Positions 62,567 to 64,000 of a stretch of DNA of 64,000 nt are shown piece after piece (position 1 is the stretch's first letter; each line of letters starts with the position of its first letter). A program made the position numbers and the translations under genes. The notes beneath the pieces were generated by a model, which was given only the letters and a program-made list of their open reading frames with translations, had not been told where the DNA came from and did not search any database. Source of the stretch: Bacteroidales bacterium (GTDB lineage: Bacteria > Bacteroidota > Bacteroidia > Bacteroidales > Muribaculaceae); assembly GCA_004557385.1 (NCBI GenBank), contig SFEA01000005.1, forward strand, positions 31,239 through 95,238, written 5' to 3'.

Positions 62567-63325
62567 ATGAAGATAACTCAAATACGCAATGCCACAGTCA
62601 TTATCGAATACGGAGGCAAACGGTTTCTTGTCGATCCCATGTTGGGAGCCAAGGGGACGTTTGCCCCGTTCCCAATGACAGGAAACAAACTTCGCAACCC
62701 ACTGGTGGAGCTTCCTATGCCAGTAGCAGAAATCTTGCAGGGCATAGATGCTGTGATAATCACTCATACTCACCTTGACCATATTGACCCGACAGCACTG
62801 GAAATCATGGATAAGAGACTTCCGGTGTTCGTCCAAGACAACAAGGATGCCGGTTTCATGAGGAAGCATTGCTTCACCAATGTCAGCATTTTGGGAGAAG
62901 ATACCCGCTTCGGTGATGTTCAGATGACAAAGACTCCCGGAAAACACGGCACATTCCCCATGATTCTTCTTGCAGGTCACACCTGCGGCATCATATTCCG
63001 TAACGATAAAGAGCAAACTCTTTATCTCGCAGGCGATACCATTTGGTATCACGGTGTCGAGACAACCTTGGACAAATACTCTCCCGAAGTGATTCTCATC
63101 AACGCCGGCGGTAATAAATTCAAAGGTTTCCGTCCGGTTATCATGCACGAAAAGGATGTGCTTGAAGTGCATAGGCACATGCCGAAATCAATACTTGTAG
63201 CCACGCACTTGGAAGGTGTTAACCATAACACTGTCACACGCAAGGAACTTTGCAAGTTTGCGGAAACCAATGACTTTTCTGATAAACTGCTTATTCCGGA
63301 TGACGGTCAAACAATATCGTTATGA
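62567..63325 (+). CDS. MBL-fold hydrolase, UlaG-like
   Basis: 252 residues from ATG 62567. Metal motif THTHLDHID; further ligands in GKHGTFPM and LAGDTIWYHG; NAGGNKFKGF and HLEGVNHNTVT are as in UlaG-type lactonase-like proteins. Substrate unknown. Its stop overlaps the radical SAM start (ATGA). Confidence 0.82.
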   Translation: MKITQIRNATVIIEYGGKRFLVDPMLGAKGTFAPFPMTGNKLRNPLVELPMPVAEILQGIDAVIITHTHLDHIDPTALEIMDKRLPVFVQDNKDAGFMRKHCFTNVSILGEDTRFGDVQMTKTPGKHGTFPMILLAGHTCGIIFRNDKEQTLYLAGDTIWYHGVETTLDKYSPEVILINAGGNKFKGFRPVIMHEKDVLEVHRHMPKSILVATHLEGVNHNTVTRKELCKFAETNDFSDKLLIPDDGQTISL

Positions 63326-63930
63326 TAAAAAACCTTATTAAAGAAGAAGATATTCGCGATGTGGATGTCAAGAGCGTGATGACCAAATCGACGCTGCCTG
63401 TTGGCGGTTATTCCGTCAATCCATACGTCGGCTGTCCCCACGCCTGTAAATATTGCTACGCTTCATTCATGAAACGCTTCACCGGACACACCGAACCGTG
63501 GGGGACGTTTCTTGATGTGAAGCATTGGAAGCCTATCTCCAATCCTCACAAATATGATGGACAGCGCATTGTAATCGGTTCGGTCACTGACGGCTACAAT
63601 CCATATGAAGAGCGTTTCGGACGAACACGCGAAATACTGAAAGAATTACAGGGCGCGGATGCCGAAATTATGATCTGTACTAAATCTGACCTCGTATTGC
63701 GCGATCTCGATTTGCTAAAGACCTTCAAAAAGGTTACAGTCTCGTGGTCGGTTAACACTCTCGATGACAATTTCCGAGCCGACATGGACTGCGCATCGAG
63801 TATAGTGGCCCGGTTGAAGGCAATGAAAGAGGTGTATGAGGCAGGAATACGAACTGTCTGTTTTAGAGGGTGTTTCATATCAGGCCCTGGGGATTCTGAT
63901 ACATGCAGTCCACAAGAACCTCGTAACTGA
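63322..63930 (+). pseudogene. Radical SAM (SPL-like) gene, 3' end replaced by IS fragment
   Basis: Residues 1-181 form a radical SAM protein with the cluster motif CPHACKYCYASFMKRF (C-x3-C-x2-C) and VIGSVTDGYNPYEERFGRTR. The family is usually near 290 residues. After RTVCF (about base 63864) the sequence switches to RGCFISGPGDSDTCSPQEPR, which is the antisense of a transposase, so the C-terminal third of the barrel is lost. It is coupled to the MBL gene. The remaining part probably cannot fold fully. Confidence 0.78.
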
Positions 63931-64000
63931 GGTTTTTCTTCATCTTGGTGACATATACCACACCTCTGTCTGTCAGTTCCTCAAATTTGGCATAGTTGAT
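63875..64000 (-). mobile_element. IS4-family-like transposase fragment (both ends missing)
   Basis: Read from the right edge on the minus strand: INYAKFEELTDRGVVYVTKM, KKNLSYEVLVDCMYQNPQGL, I, stop. The VTKMKKNL-YEVL motif is the central part of IS4-type DDE transposases of Bacteroidota. The downstream catalytic Glu region is absent, since the frame stops after QGLI and the radical SAM gene follows. The upstream part lies outside the window. Confidence 0.68.

Noticed and set aside
1..64000. CRISPR array, rRNA operon, replication origin or full-length insertion sequence
   Set aside because: No regularly spaced direct repeats, no rRNA sequence, no DnaA-box cluster and no complete transposase were seen; only the edge IS fragment is present.

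Overview
The window is a chromosomal segment of a Bacteroidales bacterium. The gene content and order suggest a Muribaculaceae-like gut lineage, but that family-level placement is inference. Evidence for Bacteroidota: promoters of the form TTG-N19/20-TAnnTTTG in front of many genes, near-absence of Shine-Dalgarno sequences, an SprB/TonB-type outer-membrane barrel with a carboxypeptidase-like N-terminal domain, a DUF5606-type protein, OmpW/PorT-like barrels, and the order rpsU-xer-hpf-tRNA(Thr,Tyr,Thr)-tuf-tRNA(Trp)-secE-nusG-rplKAJL-rpoBC.

Layout. 1-6 kb: a partial outer-membrane barrel gene (minus strand) divergent from a sensor histidine kinase, then a 1.15 kb gene-free stretch filled with interspersed palindromic repeats. 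6-18 kb: glycosyltransferase, Xaa-Pro aminopeptidase, gamma-carbonic anhydrase, tricorn-like protease, a secreted unknown, uvrA, a Bcr/CflA-type efflux pump and a small unknown. 18.5-21.7 kb: an AT-rich three-gene cassette encoding an orphan sigma-70 region-2 protein, a PD-(D/E)XK nuclease-like protein and an RNase J-like metallo-beta-lactamase protein; this is the best candidate for an undescribed system. 21.9-26 kb: DUF5606-type gene, NlpC/P60 lipoprotein, aroE and comEC. 26.4-41.4 kb: the core translation/transcription block. 41.6-44.2 kb: a YjjP/YjjB-type exporter pair with a small membrane protein, and a LysR regulator. 44.7-48 kb (minus strand): glyA, and the coupled pyrB-pyrI-flavin reductase unit. 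48.5-53.5 kb: a class A penicillin-binding protein, a third copy of the repeat, a deiminase fusion gene broken by one in-frame stop, and an outer-membrane barrel. 53.9-55.6 kb: an AbiE type IV toxin-antitoxin pair behind a promoter with an inverted repeat. 55.7-61.3 kb: MIP18/SufT-like Fe-S factor, lpxH, an orphan small-RNA-like unit, ispD-recG and an M23/LysM hydrolase. 61.6-64 kb: an HxlR regulator divergent from a cupin-MBL hydrolase-radical SAM operon whose last gene is cut by a fragment of an IS4-like transposase at the window edge.

Housekeeping blocks are relatively GC-rich. The AT-rich islands (18.5-21.7, 41.6-44.2, 51.1-52.6 and 53.9-55.6 kb) stand out by eye and are the likeliest acquired segments. 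Family assignments come from motifs read in the translations; no database search or structure prediction was run.
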